Notes: a model not told the origin generated them from the sequence alone. 64,000 bases of DNA from CAVXZE01 sp963766175 (GCA_963766175.1 CAVXZE010000017.1:62001-126000); one strand, 5' to 3'. Positions 15,614 through 24,603 are shown, counted from the first letter of the stretch. Made by a program: numbers and translations.

Positions 15614-16534
15614 TCAGGTGGTCCCGCGAAGGTCTCGGCTGACTTCCATGATCTGCTTCCGCAACCACGCCTGGGCCGTATCGTGAAGGGTTCGCTCGTG
15701 CCAGACCAGAAACCAGGGACCGCCTTCGAGCTTGACGGGGGGCGGAAACACTTTCAAGCCCAGCATTCTCGCGAACGGTCGAGCGACGCCACGCGGGAGC
15801 GTGGAGACCAGATCCGTTTCGGCAACGACGAACGGAGCCGCGGCGAAATGCGGAACGATCACCTGCACTCGACGGGATAGCCCCTGCTTCTTCAGGGCGC
15901 GGTCCACGACTCCACCCCGCCTGCTCCGTGGCGAGGCGAGTACGTGACCCAGTTCGAGGTAGTGCTTGAGGGTCAATCGCCGCTTGACCACGGGGTGGTT
16001 CCTCCGGACCAAGCAGTCGAAGTTGTCGTCGTACAGTTCGGCGCGCTGGAAACCCGCCCCGCGCCCATACCTCCCGCCGACCACGACCGCAGCGTCTACG
16101 GCGCCCGACTGGAGGTTGGTCTCGGTCGCGTCGCTGTGCGGAAAGAGATCCAGCCGGATGCCGGGGGCCTGGCTGGCCAGAAGTCTTGCGAGGTGCGGGA
16201 GCAGCACCACCCAGGTATGGTCCATCGCCGCCATGCGGAACACTCGCTCTGCTTTCGACGGGTCGAACCTCTTGTCCTTCGTGAGCACGCCCTCGAGCTC
16301 TGCCAACGCCTTGCGCACCGGGCCGATCAGGTCGGTGGCCAGGGATGTTGGCACCATTCCCTGCGAGGTCCGGACCAGGAGCGGGTCGCCCAGCGCCTGG
16401 CGCAGTCGGCGCAGTGCGTTGCTCATCGCCGGCTGACTCAAGCCGATTCGCTGTCCGGCCTTGGTCACGCTTCGCTCCTCCAGGAGCACGTCCAAGGCCA
16501 CGAGCAGATTGAGGTCGATGGAACGAATATTCAT
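15614..16534 (-). CDS. LysR-family transcriptional regulator (NodD/LinR-like subgroup)
   Basis: 306 residues. The N-terminal winged HTH is classical (IDLNLLVALDVLLEERSVTKAG, SQPAMSNALRRLRQALGDPLL, followed by VRTSQGMVPT). The effector-binding half reads DHTWVVLLPHLARLLASQAP and ETDLVSTLPRGVAR. The subgroup commonly controls aromatic catabolism or esterase genes. It is divergent from the lipase gene at 16694, which is the likely target. A T-N11-A palindrome covers its own start codon (see 16529-16543), consistent with autoregulation. The start is the ATG at 16532-16534. Confidence 0.9.
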   Translation of the reverse strand: MNIRSIDLNLLVALDVLLEERSVTKAGQRIGLSQPAMSNALRRLRQALGDPLLVRTSQGMVPTSLATDLIGPVRKALAELEGVLTKDKRFDPSKAERVFRMAAMDHTWVVLLPHLARLLASQAPGIRLDLFPHSDATETNLQSGAVDAAVVVGGRYGRGAGFQRAELYDDNFDCLVRRNHPVVKRRLTLKHYLELGHVLASPRSRRGGVVDRALKKQGLSRRVQVIVPHFAAAPFVVAETDLVSTLPRGVARPFARMLGLKVFPPPVKLEGGPWFLVWHERTLHDTAQAWLRKQIMEVSRDLRGTT

Positions 16535-16543
16535 TTCGTGAAT
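16529..16543. promoter_or_regulatory. Candidate LysR operator (ATTCA-N5-TGAAT)
   Basis: A perfect interrupted palindrome ATTCA TTTCG TGAAT fits the T-N11-A LysR consensus. A second palindrome TGAATTCA (16539-16546) overlaps it. The site covers the LysR start codon and lies 150 bases before the lipase start, so it is best placed for autorepression; action on the lipase gene is possible. Confidence 0.45.
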
Positions 16544-16693
16544 TCATTCTATCATGAGAATTGATTTCCCATACTTTTAATCGTGGTTCAGACTATATCG
16601 GTTGGGTGGACGGGCCCGCGCTTCCTCCGACCCCTGGACCGGGGGCAGATTCACTAGGCGTTCCACGCTCTTCCACCGCAGAGGGAGAATGAC

Positions 16694-18025
16694 ATGAAGA
16701 TTGGGAAGAAGACTTTCAATGTACTCGGTTTGACGGTGTTGGCCTTTGCCGTCTCGCTCCTGCTCGGATTTGGGTCCTGCAAGCACGAGATCGATCCCAA
16801 CCCCGTCATCTTCGTGCACGGGGGGTCGGGCTCCGGCGCCCAGTTCGAGAGCCAGGGCATGCGGTTCACCAGCAACGGCTATCCCGCGGAGCGCATCGCC
16901 GTGCTGGAGTACGACTCCTCCTCCATCAGCACGATCCTGCCCGACGTGCACGCCGCCCTCGATGACCTGATCGCCGAGCTCCAGGCAGCGACGGGCAAGG
17001 CCCAGGTCGACCTGATGGGGCACTCCCTCGGGACCACCGTCTCGCGAACCTACCTGGAGACGCCCGAGCGGGCCGCGAACGTGGCCCATTACGTGAACAT
17101 CGACGGGGGCAGCTCGATCGGCACCGAGGCTCCGACCGGCGTGCCCACGCTGGCCCTCTGGGCCGGGGGCGTCAACCGGCCGACTCCGCCGAATATGCTG
17201 GGAGCGACCAACGTCACCATCCCGAACCAGGAGCACATAGAGGTGGCGACGTCCGAGGAATCGTTCTTTGAGATGTATCATTTCCTGCGTGGTCACGCGC
17301 CTCTGACCACGAAGATTCTCCCCCAGCGCCGACCCCGGATCTCCGGGCGGGTGGTCGAGTTCCCCGAAAACGTTGGACTCGACGGCGCGACGCTGGAGGT
17401 CTGGTGCGTCGACGGCGACACCGGCGAGAGGATCGGCAGCCATCCGAGGGCAACCTTCACCATCGGTCCGGATGGGAACTTCGGGCCCTTCAAGGCCTGG
17501 TACGGCGCGCACTACGAGCTGGCGGTGGTGCGCGAGGGCTCCAAGGATCTGAACTACTTCTTCGAGCCCTTCCTCCGGAGCGACCACCTGGTGCGGGTGA
17601 ACGCGGCGCTCGCCCTCGATCCCTTCATCCAATCGAGCGACAACCACTCCGCCGTGACGATCGTCCGATACAAGGAGTTCTGGGGGGACCGGGGCGCCGA
17701 GAACGACGTGCTCGCGATCAACGGCACCGACGTAATCAACCCGATCACTGCCCCCTCGGGTGAGGTCGGCGCGGCGTCGTCGGCGTTCTTCGCCTTCGAC
17801 GTCGGCTCGGATGGCGTGAGCAACGTGACCAGCGTACCGTTCCCGTTCGCGTTCTTGAGCTTCCTCACCGGCGCGGATCTGTTCATCCCGAGCGATCCGC
17901 CCGGAACCGTGTCGGTCGAGACGGTGCCGAGGGGCGATTTCGGAGCGGCCCGGACTGTGAACGTACCGAACCTCCCCTCGTCGCAGACCCGGATCGTCGT
18001 TCAGCTGTACGACTTCGAGCAGTAG
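16694..18025 (+). CDS. Secreted lipase/esterase, alpha/beta hydrolase with C-terminal beta domain
   Basis: 443 residues. A signal peptide ends near GSC-29, which could be a lipoprotein cysteine although the preceding FGS is not a canonical lipobox. The hydrolase domain has the oxyanion region NPVIFVHGGSGSG and the nucleophile S111 in LMGHSLGTTV. After about residue 215 a beta-rich half begins (RISGRVVEFPENVGLDGATL, WCVDGDTGERIG), recalling the C-terminal domain of Archaeoglobus-type lipases that packs against the hydrolase domain. It is probably extracellular or outer-membrane attached and acts on esters or lipids. The gene is divergent from the LysR gene and followed after 111 bases by a carboxylesterase on the same strand. 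Confidence 0.82.
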   Translation: MKIGKKTFNVLGLTVLAFAVSLLLGFGSCKHEIDPNPVIFVHGGSGSGAQFESQGMRFTSNGYPAERIAVLEYDSSSISTILPDVHAALDDLIAELQAATGKAQVDLMGHSLGTTVSRTYLETPERAANVAHYVNIDGGSSIGTEAPTGVPTLALWAGGVNRPTPPNMLGATNVTIPNQEHIEVATSEESFFEMYHFLRGHAPLTTKILPQRRPRISGRVVEFPENVGLDGATLEVWCVDGDTGERIGSHPRATFTIGPDGNFGPFKAWYGAHYELAVVREGSKDLNYFFEPFLRSDHLVRVNAALALDPFIQSSDNHSAVTIVRYKEFWGDRGAENDVLAINGTDVINPITAPSGEVGAASSAFFAFDVGSDGVSNVTSVPFPFAFLSFLTGADLFIPSDPPGTVSVETVPRGDFGAARTVNVPNLPSSQTRIVVQLYDFEQ

Positions 18026-18136
18026 AGCGGACAGCAATCGCTACAGCAATCGTGGGCTCGTCTGGCCTCGCGGGGGTAGTGCGCCACGCCTCCGAAAGGA
18101 TTCGTGCACGCGCGAGGGTGCTCGGGAGGGAGTGAC

Positions 18137-20002
18137 GTGAAGCGGACCGTCCTTTTGACCGTGGTGGTTCTCGTCGTTCTCGGGCTTGGCTACCAGCTTC
18201 AGAAGTACAGGAGTAGACCGGAGCCGAAACCCGTCAGCGTCGATCCCATGACGCTCCGCCACACCGGTAGTGGCATGATCGTGGGATTCACGGAGGACAC
18301 TGGCACCCATGCCTGGCTGGGCATTCCCTTTGCCGGGCCTCCGATAGGCAAGATGCGCTGGAGGGCGCCTCGTCCAGCCCGTGAATGGGAAGGTACCCGA
18401 GAGACTCTGAGGACCGGATCTGTGTGCACACAGATTGGTGGCCTTCTCGGGGGCGTGCCGAGGGAGCAGTATGGAAAGGCCATTGGCTCGGAGGATTGTC
18501 TGTTCTTGAACGTTCGAGCACCGGCCTTTGCCCCGGACAGGGTCCCTCAGGGCGAAGACCGTCTTCCGGTCATGCTGTGGATTCACGGCGGTGGAAACAC
18601 CATTGGCCACGGGGGCAATTACGACGGCAAGGCATTCGTTGCCAAACACCGTGTCGTCTTCATCACCATCAACTACCGACTCGGTCCCTTCGGCTGGTTT
18701 TCTCATCCAGCGTTCAGGGGGGCAGACACGACACCCGAAGACCGTTCCGGCAACTACGGCACACTGGACGTGATTCGTGCCTTGACCTGGGTGAAGAACA
18801 ACATCTCCGCCTTCGGCGGTGATCCCGGGAATGTGACAGTCTTCGGTGAGTCGGCAGGCGCGCGCAACACAATCACCATGCTGCTATCTCCGAAGGCGAG
18901 AGGGTTGCTTCAGAGAGCCGCTGTGCAGAGCGGCGGATCGACGACCATCACCAGAGCGCGGGCTGAGAACTACAGGGATGCGGCGGAACCAGGGCACGCC
19001 TACAGCTCTCGTGAGATCATCAATCAGCTCTTGATCGCCGACGGTATCGCTGCCGATCGTGCGACAGCCAAGATGCACCAGGACGAAATGAGCGATCGAG
19101 AGATTGCAGAGTATCTGCGGTCCAAGGACCACTACGACATCCTGGGCGCGTACGAGCCCCGCGCCGGCGGGATGCTTTCCGTGCCGCAGCTCTTTCGCGA
19201 TGGCGCGGTGTTGCCCATCGAGAGTGCCCTTGACGTGTTCAGAGACGTGAGCAGGTACAATGCCATCCCCGTGATCCTGGGCACGAATCGTGACGAACAC
19301 AAGCTCTTCATGGTGCAAGACCCTGAGTACGTGGATGTCTACTTCGGGCTCTACATGCGTATGAAGGATCCCGAGCAGTATGAGCGGGTCTCCAGCTACC
19401 GAACCGACATCCGGAAGGCAACAGGGGTAGACCGGATAGCGGCGGTACTCAGAGAGAGCCAGGGACCGAGCGTGTATGCCTACCGGTTCGACTGGGACGA
19501 GGAGCCGTCCATATTCGGCATCGACATGAGCGCATTCCTGGGTGCGGCGCACGGGGTGGAGATCCCCTTCGTGTTCGAGAATTTCGCCTCTGGATTTCTC
19601 TCGCGATACGTGAACTCCGATGAGAACCTCCCGGGTAGAGAGGCATTGGCGCACAGCATGTCATCGTACTGGGCGGAGTTCGCCTATAGCGGGGCACCCC
19701 GGAAGGGAAGAGATGGAGAGCAGCCGGAGTGGCTTCCTTGGGGCGACAGTCAGGCTGAGGGAGACAAGTTCATCATCTTCGACACGCCGAGTGACGGTGG
19801 CATCCGGATGTCTTCTGATACGATTGGGTTGGAGGAGGTGCGGGACCGGCTGTTGGCCGAAACCGGCTTGAGAAATCAGGAAGAGCACTGCGAAATCTAC
19901 GCAATTGGCCTGGCGGACACCGAACTCTGGGATGATGAGGAGTATGCGAGCCTGGGCAGTGAGGGGTGTCGGAACTACCCGAAGCAGACTTACATGCGTT
20001 GA
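18137..20002 (+). CDS. Type B carboxylesterase, membrane-anchored or secreted (paralogue 1)
   Basis: 621 residues from the GTG at 18137, preceded by GGGAGGGAG. An N-terminal membrane segment (TVLLTVVVLVVLGLGYQL) tethers or exports it. The type B esterase fold follows: WLGIPFAGPPIGKMRW, SEDCLFLNV, MLWIHGGGNTIGHGG (oxyanion hole), FGGDPGNVTVFGESAGA with nucleophile S239, Glu in ILGTNRDEHKLF and His in AAHGVEIPFVF. The catalytic triad is complete. It hydrolyses carboxylic esters; the natural substrate is unknown. A paralogue of identical length lies at 33900-35765. The upstream lipase and LysR suggest an ester-degrading locus. Confidence 0.9.
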   Translation: MKRTVLLTVVVLVVLGLGYQLQKYRSRPEPKPVSVDPMTLRHTGSGMIVGFTEDTGTHAWLGIPFAGPPIGKMRWRAPRPAREWEGTRETLRTGSVCTQIGGLLGGVPREQYGKAIGSEDCLFLNVRAPAFAPDRVPQGEDRLPVMLWIHGGGNTIGHGGNYDGKAFVAKHRVVFITINYRLGPFGWFSHPAFRGADTTPEDRSGNYGTLDVIRALTWVKNNISAFGGDPGNVTVFGESAGARNTITMLLSPKARGLLQRAAVQSGGSTTITRARAENYRDAAEPGHAYSSREIINQLLIADGIAADRATAKMHQDEMSDREIAEYLRSKDHYDILGAYEPRAGGMLSVPQLFRDGAVLPIESALDVFRDVSRYNAIPVILGTNRDEHKLFMVQDPEYVDVYFGLYMRMKDPEQYERVSSYRTDIRKATGVDRIAAVLRESQGPSVYAYRFDWDEEPSIFGIDMSAFLGAAHGVEIPFVFENFASGFLSRYVNSDENLPGREALAHSMSSYWAEFAYSGAPRKGRDGEQPEWLPWGDSQAEGDKFIIFDTPSDGGIRMSSDTIGLEEVRDRLLAETGLRNQEEHCEIYAIGLADTELWDDEEYASLGSEGCRNYPKQTYMR

Positions 20003-20023
20003 CCAGCGGCGCGGTCGCTCCGC

Positions 20024-20080
20024 TCAATTTCTTCGGGGGCGCCGCGGCCGCCCGCGGATGAGAATGCAATCCGAAATTGA
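20024..20080. repeat. 8-bp inverted repeat around a GC-rich spacer
   Basis: TCAATTTC (20024-20031) and GAAATTGA (20073-20080) form a perfect inverted repeat with a 41-base GC-rich spacer that is itself prone to fold (GGGCGCCGCGGCCGCCCGCG). It lies between convergent genes and could serve as a bidirectional 3' end, but there is no T-run. Confidence 0.35.
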
Positions 20081-20163
20081 TCACAACCCCGCGAGCGGAA
20101 GGCAATTCCGGCTTCGGAGCCATCTGACCTTACAGGAAACCCCGGATACGGCAAAGGGATGCC

Positions 20164-20841
20164 CTACGGGCCACCGCGCCAGCCCCCGACCCTCCCAGGC
20201 AGACTCCGCGGCTTGGTGACGAAGGTGCGGAAGTGGCGGTACTGGGCGAGCAGGCCAAACATGCGGATCCGCGTGCCCCGATCGAGGTAGCGCGCCCGGG
20301 CTATGTTTCGCCAGAACAGCCGGCGCACCTCCCGCTCGCTGCGGAAGTCGGTTTGACCCGCGGTTTCCTCCCCAAGTACGCCCTGTTTGTAGACCGGTCC
20401 GGCCACGCCGGCGATCCAGTCTCCGAGAAACCGCGGCCAGGTGTGCTCGGCCTCGCCGATGAAGTGATGGTCAGGCATGCCCTGGCAGCGATCGTGTAGC
20501 AGCGTGGCGCAGGTTCCACCCCGGGCGACCCGAATGCCGCGCTCCCGAAACGCGCTGCAAAGTTCGACAATTCGAGGCGCGTGTAGCGTCGCACCGGTGA
20601 TCGCCACCAGGTCGCAGGGTAGATCCAGGTCGATCGCGAAGACGTTCTCGTCGCCGAGCACGAATTCCACTCCGACATCGGAGGGAGTGAGCGCGACTAG
20701 CGTGGCCAGCGCCGAGTTGGGAACGAGGGTCTTGGCCCCCAGTAGGCCGACCGTTTCCTGCAGCGACCAGAAGCTCTCCGGGTGGCGCGGCGCCACCAGA
20801 TAGACGCGGCGGTAGTGCTCGGCGAGGCCGCAACGCTTCAC
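20164..20841 (-). pseudogene. B12-binding radical SAM protein (HpnP/DUF4070-type) lacking its radical SAM core
   Basis: 225 residues open from a GTG at 20839-20841. Residues 1-150 match the N-terminal cobalamin-binding-type domain of HpnP-like radical SAM proteins: VYLVAPRHPESFWSLQETVG, DLVAITGATLHAPRIVELC, VARGGTCATLL, FIGEAEHTWPRFLGDW. The full-length family then has a radical SAM core with CxxxCxxC, but no such motif occurs here. The sequence jumps to what looks like the family's C-terminal tail (VRRLFWRNIARARYLDR, LLAQYRHFRTFV). An in-frame internal deletion of some 250 residues best explains this. It could still be a stand-alone B12-binding protein, but a decaying gene is more likely given the wreckage next to it. 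Confidence 0.6.
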
Positions 20842-20969
20842 CTTCAGCCGCGCTATCTCAACCGGCGTTTCCCTTTTGGCTCTCTCATCATTTCCGGGCC
20901 GACGCTTCCAGCCATGTTAACCGTGAAACGAAATTCTTCATCGTGGTGAAACGCCCAGATTGAAGGTGG

Positions 20970-21031
20970 TCCGGTCGGTGGGGCTGCCACCGGGCCAGGG
21001 CTACGCACGGCTGAAGATGCGCCTCGATAGG
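20970..21031 (+). repeat. Dispersed repeat, truncated copy C
   Basis: The stretch ending GGCTGAAGATGCGCCTCGATA resembles the middle of copies A and B (GGCTgAGGATGCG.. TCGATAAGTGG) and stops at CTCGATA exactly where mscL sequence begins. The left part is more diverged. It is shorter and weaker than A and B. Confidence 0.4.
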
Positions 21032-21183
21032 TCGTCATCGACTTCTTGATCATCGCGTTCGCGATCTTCTTGGTCATCAAGGCGATGAACGTGGCCAAAA
21101 AGAAGGAGGAAGAGGCGCCCGCCGAGCCGCCGAAGCAGGAGGTGCTGCTCACCGAGATCCGCGACGCGCTGCGCGAGCGCTAG
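21031..21183 (+). pseudogene. mscL: 5'-truncated mscL (large-conductance mechanosensitive channel)
   Basis: 51 codons (50 residues) up to a TAG at 21181-21183 match the C-terminal third of MscL: second membrane helix VVIDFLIIAFAIFLVIKAMN, linker VAKKKEEEAPAEPPKQ, and the terminal cytoplasmic helix EVLLTEIRDALRER. An in-frame TAG stands immediately before, and upstream sequence belongs to repeat copy C, so the first about 85 residues, including the pore helix, are missing. Not functional as a channel. The join is sharp at about 21031. Confidence 0.85.
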
Positions 21184-21216
21184 CCCTCGACCCTGCCAAG
21201 GGACAGCGCGCCGGCT

Positions 21217-21708
21217 TCAGCGCGTCACTTCACCTCGGCACTGCGAACCCGTGAACTTGCCGTGTAACTTCCTTACACCATCGAGATCGAGGTCTTCCTC
21301 GATGGTGGTGTCGGCGGTGGTCCGAATCTGCACTCTGAGGCGCTTTGAGGACATGAGCTCCTCGAACTCCCTGCCGCGAAGGTTGAGGGCATGGACATTC
21401 TTCTCAGTCTCGGATGCCGATCGCAACTCCTCTGCCGGCTTGTCGTCGAATCGGAGAACGACGGAAGACACATCTCCCCGGCCGCGAAGGCTGACGAACA
21501 GGTCGTTCTCATCCAACTGGATCTCGAAGCGATCCTTGTAGATCGCTACGCAGCTCGATTCGTTGGTGATCGCATGAAGTGTACGGCGCACGGTCCAATT
21601 GCCTGATACCGCGATCGGTTCACCGAAGTCGGCGTTGGCCAGCGAGGAAGAAGAAACGAGCTGCACGCAGCAGGCGATGATGACGAGAAGGCGTGTGTTG
21701 TGGGGCAT
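21217..21708 (-). CDS. Exported protein of unknown function
   Basis: 163 residues. A signal peptide (RLLVIIACCVQLVSSSSLA, cleavage near ANA) leads to a mature beta-rich protein with two cysteines (ESSCVAIYK near the start and SQCRGEVTR near the end) that could form a disulfide. Segments include GNWTVRRTLHAIT, LFVSLRGRGDVSSVVLRF and RLRVQIRTTADTTIEED. The overall layout recalls small periplasmic beta proteins such as the IalB type, but I cannot assign it. GGAGGAGGATTC precedes the ATG at 21706-21708, strong enough to settle the start. Confidence 0.65.
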   Translation of the reverse strand: MPHNTRLLVIIACCVQLVSSSSLANADFGEPIAVSGNWTVRRTLHAITNESSCVAIYKDRFEIQLDENDLFVSLRGRGDVSSVVLRFDDKPAEELRSASETEKNVHALNLRGREFEELMSSKRLRVQIRTTADTTIEEDLDLDGVRKLHGKFTGSQCRGEVTR

Positions 21709-22080
21709 GAATCCTCCTCCCCAGCTGACATATCCGATCATGACGATCCTCGACGTCCCCCGAGATATCGCAAAAAGAGGTCGCACCGTTCGCAGCTCCA
21801 GGTGCGCTCGCAGCAGGATAGACCTCCGGGTGAAGAGCTGATGGCCTTATCGGGCGAACCGCCGTGGCGGTTTACTGCTGATCTGTCCATCCGGACTGCT
21901 GAAAACCTGCGCCGCCGGCCGGCGGCGCACCCCCGGGGCTGAGGATGCGTTTCGATAAGTGGCCGGAATTCGGCAGGAATCGGGCAATTGGAATGGACAG
22001 TGTGACCCGTCAGGGCGATTTGGATCAGTTGGGTTGCCGAGCCAAGAGATGCTTCCGCAGCAAGGCGCGGAGGGATCACA
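21709..22080. other. 372-base intergenic region with palindromes and repeat copy B
   Basis: Contains a hairpin AACCGCC/GGCGGTT with following T (21857-21872), a perfect 22-base palindrome (21908-21929) and repeat copy B (about 21914-21982). No gene recognised. Confidence 0.5.
21908..21982 (+). repeat. Dispersed repeat copy B with a perfect 22-base palindrome
   Basis: The left edge is a perfect palindrome of 22 bases (TGCGCCGCCGG then its reverse complement, 21908-21929). It runs into GGGGCTGAGGATGCG, TTTCGATAAGTGGCCGG and AATTCGGCAGGAAT. It matches copy A at 10209-10280 over about 60 bases. GC-rich palindrome plus conserved flank resembles an insertion-sequence terminus, possibly IS21-type, but this is recollection rather than proof. 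Confidence 0.6.
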
Positions 22081-23316
22081 TCACCTGATTACGCTCTCCT
22101 GCCTCAGCGTATCGATCTCCGCATCCCCATAGCCGATTTCGCGAAGAATCTCGTCCGTGTGTTGACCCAACGTGGGGGCCGCGCTTCGAGTACCGGAGCG
22201 GCAGGCGCTGAAGTACACCGGATAGCCGGGGAGGTTCACGCGCCCCTGCGTCGGGTGGTCGAAGGGTACCACGTAGTCGTTTGCCAGGGCCTGGGGGTCG
22301 CTCGTGACTTCGCCGATCCGCTGAACGGAGGAGAACATGAGTCCACGTTCCTGGAAGATCTCCATCCATTCGTCGCGCGTCCTGGTGAAAAACACCTCGT
22401 CGAAGATCTCGATTAGATCGACGAAGTTGATGGGTCTGCCGACATCGTCGGTGAAGTGAGGATCGGTCAAGAGGCCGGTCTTTCCCGTGGCCTCGCAGAA
22501 GCTCGGCCAGTATCTCTCTTCGGGGTGGTGCGTCCCCAATATCCACCCCCCGTCCCGGCAGCAGAATGCGTTACGCAAAGGCGAGTGATTGGAACGGGTG
22601 GTGGCAACGCTGGGATCGGTGGAAAGAAAACTGCTCAACATCAGGTTGGCGTATTGGATCCACAGGGCCGTGCTGTAGAGGGATACGTGGACCTCCTGTC
22701 CGATTCCCTTGCGCTCGCGGACGAAAAGAGCGGTCAGAATGGCATGGCTGAGCGCGATGGCCGTGGCCTGATCGAGCAGCCCGAGGTGGAGCATCTTCGG
22801 CTCCGGGCTGCCGGTGACGAACATCATTCCCGATCGGGCCTGTCCCAGAGGGTCGAAGGCCCCGAGATCGCTCATCGGGCCCTCGAGCCCGTATCCGGAA
22901 ACGCTGGCGTGGATGATCTTCGGATTCAATCGGGCCAGAGTTGGATAGTCCAGGCCCAGCTTGACCTTGGTGCTCTTTCGCAGGTTCGTGACGAAGACGT
23001 CTGCCTTTCTCGCCAGGCGATCGAAAATCGCGCGGCCCTTCTCTTTCTTCATGTCGAGGCAAATGCCGCGCTTGTTCCGGTTCGATCCTTCGAACATCGC
23101 GCTGTCGCCATTCGGGAGGGAGAAGTCGACCCCACCCACATTCGTCCAATGCCGTTCCGGATCCCCGGCAGCAGTCTCTATCTTGACGACCTCCGCCCCG
23201 AGATCACCGAGGATGGCACTGCCCCCCGGTCCGGCGTGGAAGACGGCACACTCCAATACCCGGATTCCATCCAGCGGCCCTTCTCTCTTCTGATTGGCGC
23301 CGGCGATTCTTGTCAT
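22081..23316 (-). CDS. CaiB/BaiF family III CoA transferase
   Basis: 411 residues. Typical family III features: GPLDGIRVLECAVFHAGPGG, LGDLGAEVVKIE, the SNRNKRGICLDMK segment, and the region GAFDPLGQARSGMMFVTG near the catalytic aspartate. It transfers CoA between a carboxylate and an acyl-CoA; the acid is unknown. Its ATG at 23314-23316 overlaps the stop of the nitronate monooxygenase gene by three bases (ATGA), so the pair is translationally coupled. Together they suggest a catabolic route in which an organic acid is activated as CoA ester and a nitro or related group is oxidised. Confidence 0.92.
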   Translation of the reverse strand: MTRIAGANQKREGPLDGIRVLECAVFHAGPGGSAILGDLGAEVVKIETAAGDPERHWTNVGGVDFSLPNGDSAMFEGSNRNKRGICLDMKKEKGRAIFDRLARKADVFVTNLRKSTKVKLGLDYPTLARLNPKIIHASVSGYGLEGPMSDLGAFDPLGQARSGMMFVTGSPEPKMLHLGLLDQATAIALSHAILTALFVRERKGIGQEVHVSLYSTALWIQYANLMLSSFLSTDPSVATTRSNHSPLRNAFCCRDGGWILGTHHPEERYWPSFCEATGKTGLLTDPHFTDDVGRPINFVDLIEIFDEVFFTRTRDEWMEIFQERGLMFSSVQRIGEVTSDPQALANDYVVPFDHPTQGRVNLPGYPVYFSACRSGTRSAAPTLGQHTDEILREIGYGDAEIDTLRQESVIR

Positions 23317-24431
23317 GAGAAATTGGCCGCGAATTGGGGAAGGTCTCTCACGATTTTCGTTGCTTCATCGATGATACCGTCGACCAGGTCTTGAACGGCG
23401 GGAAGGTCCTTTATCCTCTGGGCGCATTCGCCGCCGGCCATCAGGGCCTTTTCGCGTTGACCGGTGCAGACCGCGTCGATGGCCTCTCTCTCGCTGATCA
23501 ACAGATCGACGGGGATCGTCGTCAAGTCATCCGGTGTATCCAGATAGACACTGGGGGCCTTCAGGAGGGTATTCTTCTGATGCTCTTTGCTCGAAGGCGT
23601 CTTCAACCACCTGGCAGGCCCGACGAAGCCGCGGGCCACGAGGGTGCCCCGGTCTTTCGTCAGTACGACCTGCTCCTTCCAGATCTGGTGAAAGTCACTC
23701 TCTTGTGTGGCCAGAAATCGTGTACCCATCTGGACCCCATCGGCGCCAAGCGCAAGTGCTGCAGCCAGCGTTCTGCCGTCGCAGAATCCACCGGCGCCCA
23801 CCACCGGAATCCCGGAACCGGCTAGTGCATCCACCACGGAAGGCAGCAAGACCATCGAATGGACCGGCTCCCAGGCGATGTGAAAACCGCCTTCGTGGCC
23901 GGACGCAACGATGCAATCCACGCCTGCCTTCTGGCACCTCAAGGCTCCCTTGACCGACGGAACCACGTGTAGCCAGTGAAACCCCGCTCCTTTGATCTTC
24001 TCCTGCCAGGGAACAGGATCGCCCGCAGAGGTGAAGATGACCTTGAATTGATCCCGCATTTCGGGGTTCTCTTCGACGACCTTGATGGCCGTATCAATGA
24101 CCAGCCTGGCGTTGTCGACGACTTCGGTGGAGACCAGTGTGTTGATTCCGAAGACGCCACCGCGGTCCTTGGTCAGGCGGTATGTCCTCTTCAACACCGT
24201 CTCGAGGACTCCCGCAATGTCATCATCCATGGAAGCTTCACCGCTCTTCACGAATGCCTCATAGATGAGAGGTGATAGTTCGCGGTTGAAGAGGCCGCTG
24301 GTAGAAAGCAGACCCAGCGCGCCGGCATTGGCAGAGGCGACACAGAGGTTGTTGTTGCTGAAAGGGCCCATCCCAGCCTGGATGATGGGGTGTTTCATTC
24401 CCAGCATCTCGGTAAGCCTTGTCTTGAGCAT
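23313..24431 (-). CDS. Nitronate monooxygenase/2-nitropropane dioxygenase family flavoprotein
   Basis: 372 residues. A TIM-barrel FMN enzyme: HPIIQAGMGPFSNNNLCVAS, HVVPSVKGALRCQKAGVD, IVASGHEGGFHIAW (the general-base His lies here), GIPVVGAGGFCDGR and ALGADGVQMGTRFLATQES are the family landmarks. It oxidises nitronates or acts as an enoyl-type reductase depending on subgroup. The ATG at 24429-24431 is preceded by GGGAGA. It is the first gene of a two-gene operon with the CoA transferase. Confidence 0.9.
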   Translation of the reverse strand: MLKTRLTEMLGMKHPIIQAGMGPFSNNNLCVASANAGALGLLSTSGLFNRELSPLIYEAFVKSGEASMDDDIAGVLETVLKRTYRLTKDRGGVFGINTLVSTEVVDNARLVIDTAIKVVEENPEMRDQFKVIFTSAGDPVPWQEKIKGAGFHWLHVVPSVKGALRCQKAGVDCIVASGHEGGFHIAWEPVHSMVLLPSVVDALAGSGIPVVGAGGFCDGRTLAAALALGADGVQMGTRFLATQESDFHQIWKEQVVLTKDRGTLVARGFVGPARWLKTPSSKEHQKNTLLKAPSVYLDTPDDLTTIPVDLLISEREAIDAVCTGQREKALMAGGECAQRIKDLPAVQDLVDGIIDEATKIVRDLPQFAANFS

Positions 24432-24603
24432 AGGAGTTCTCCCGGTCGGCACATTCTATGGAGGGGGTTGATGTCTTGACCGGCAATTGTAGATGCGGAT
24501 CTCGGAAAATCCTAGCCCACTCTACCGGCCGGTGCGTTGTAGTTGCAGCTGGAGTGCGGCTCGTCATGAGATGCAGCGGCGCTGGCTCCAGGCGCTGATG
24601 CCT

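Noticed and set aside
21028..21033. The in-frame TAG before the mscL fragment as pyrrolysine or a readthrough stop
   Set aside because: Upstream sequence does not resemble MscL, so the fragment is truncated rather than interrupted.
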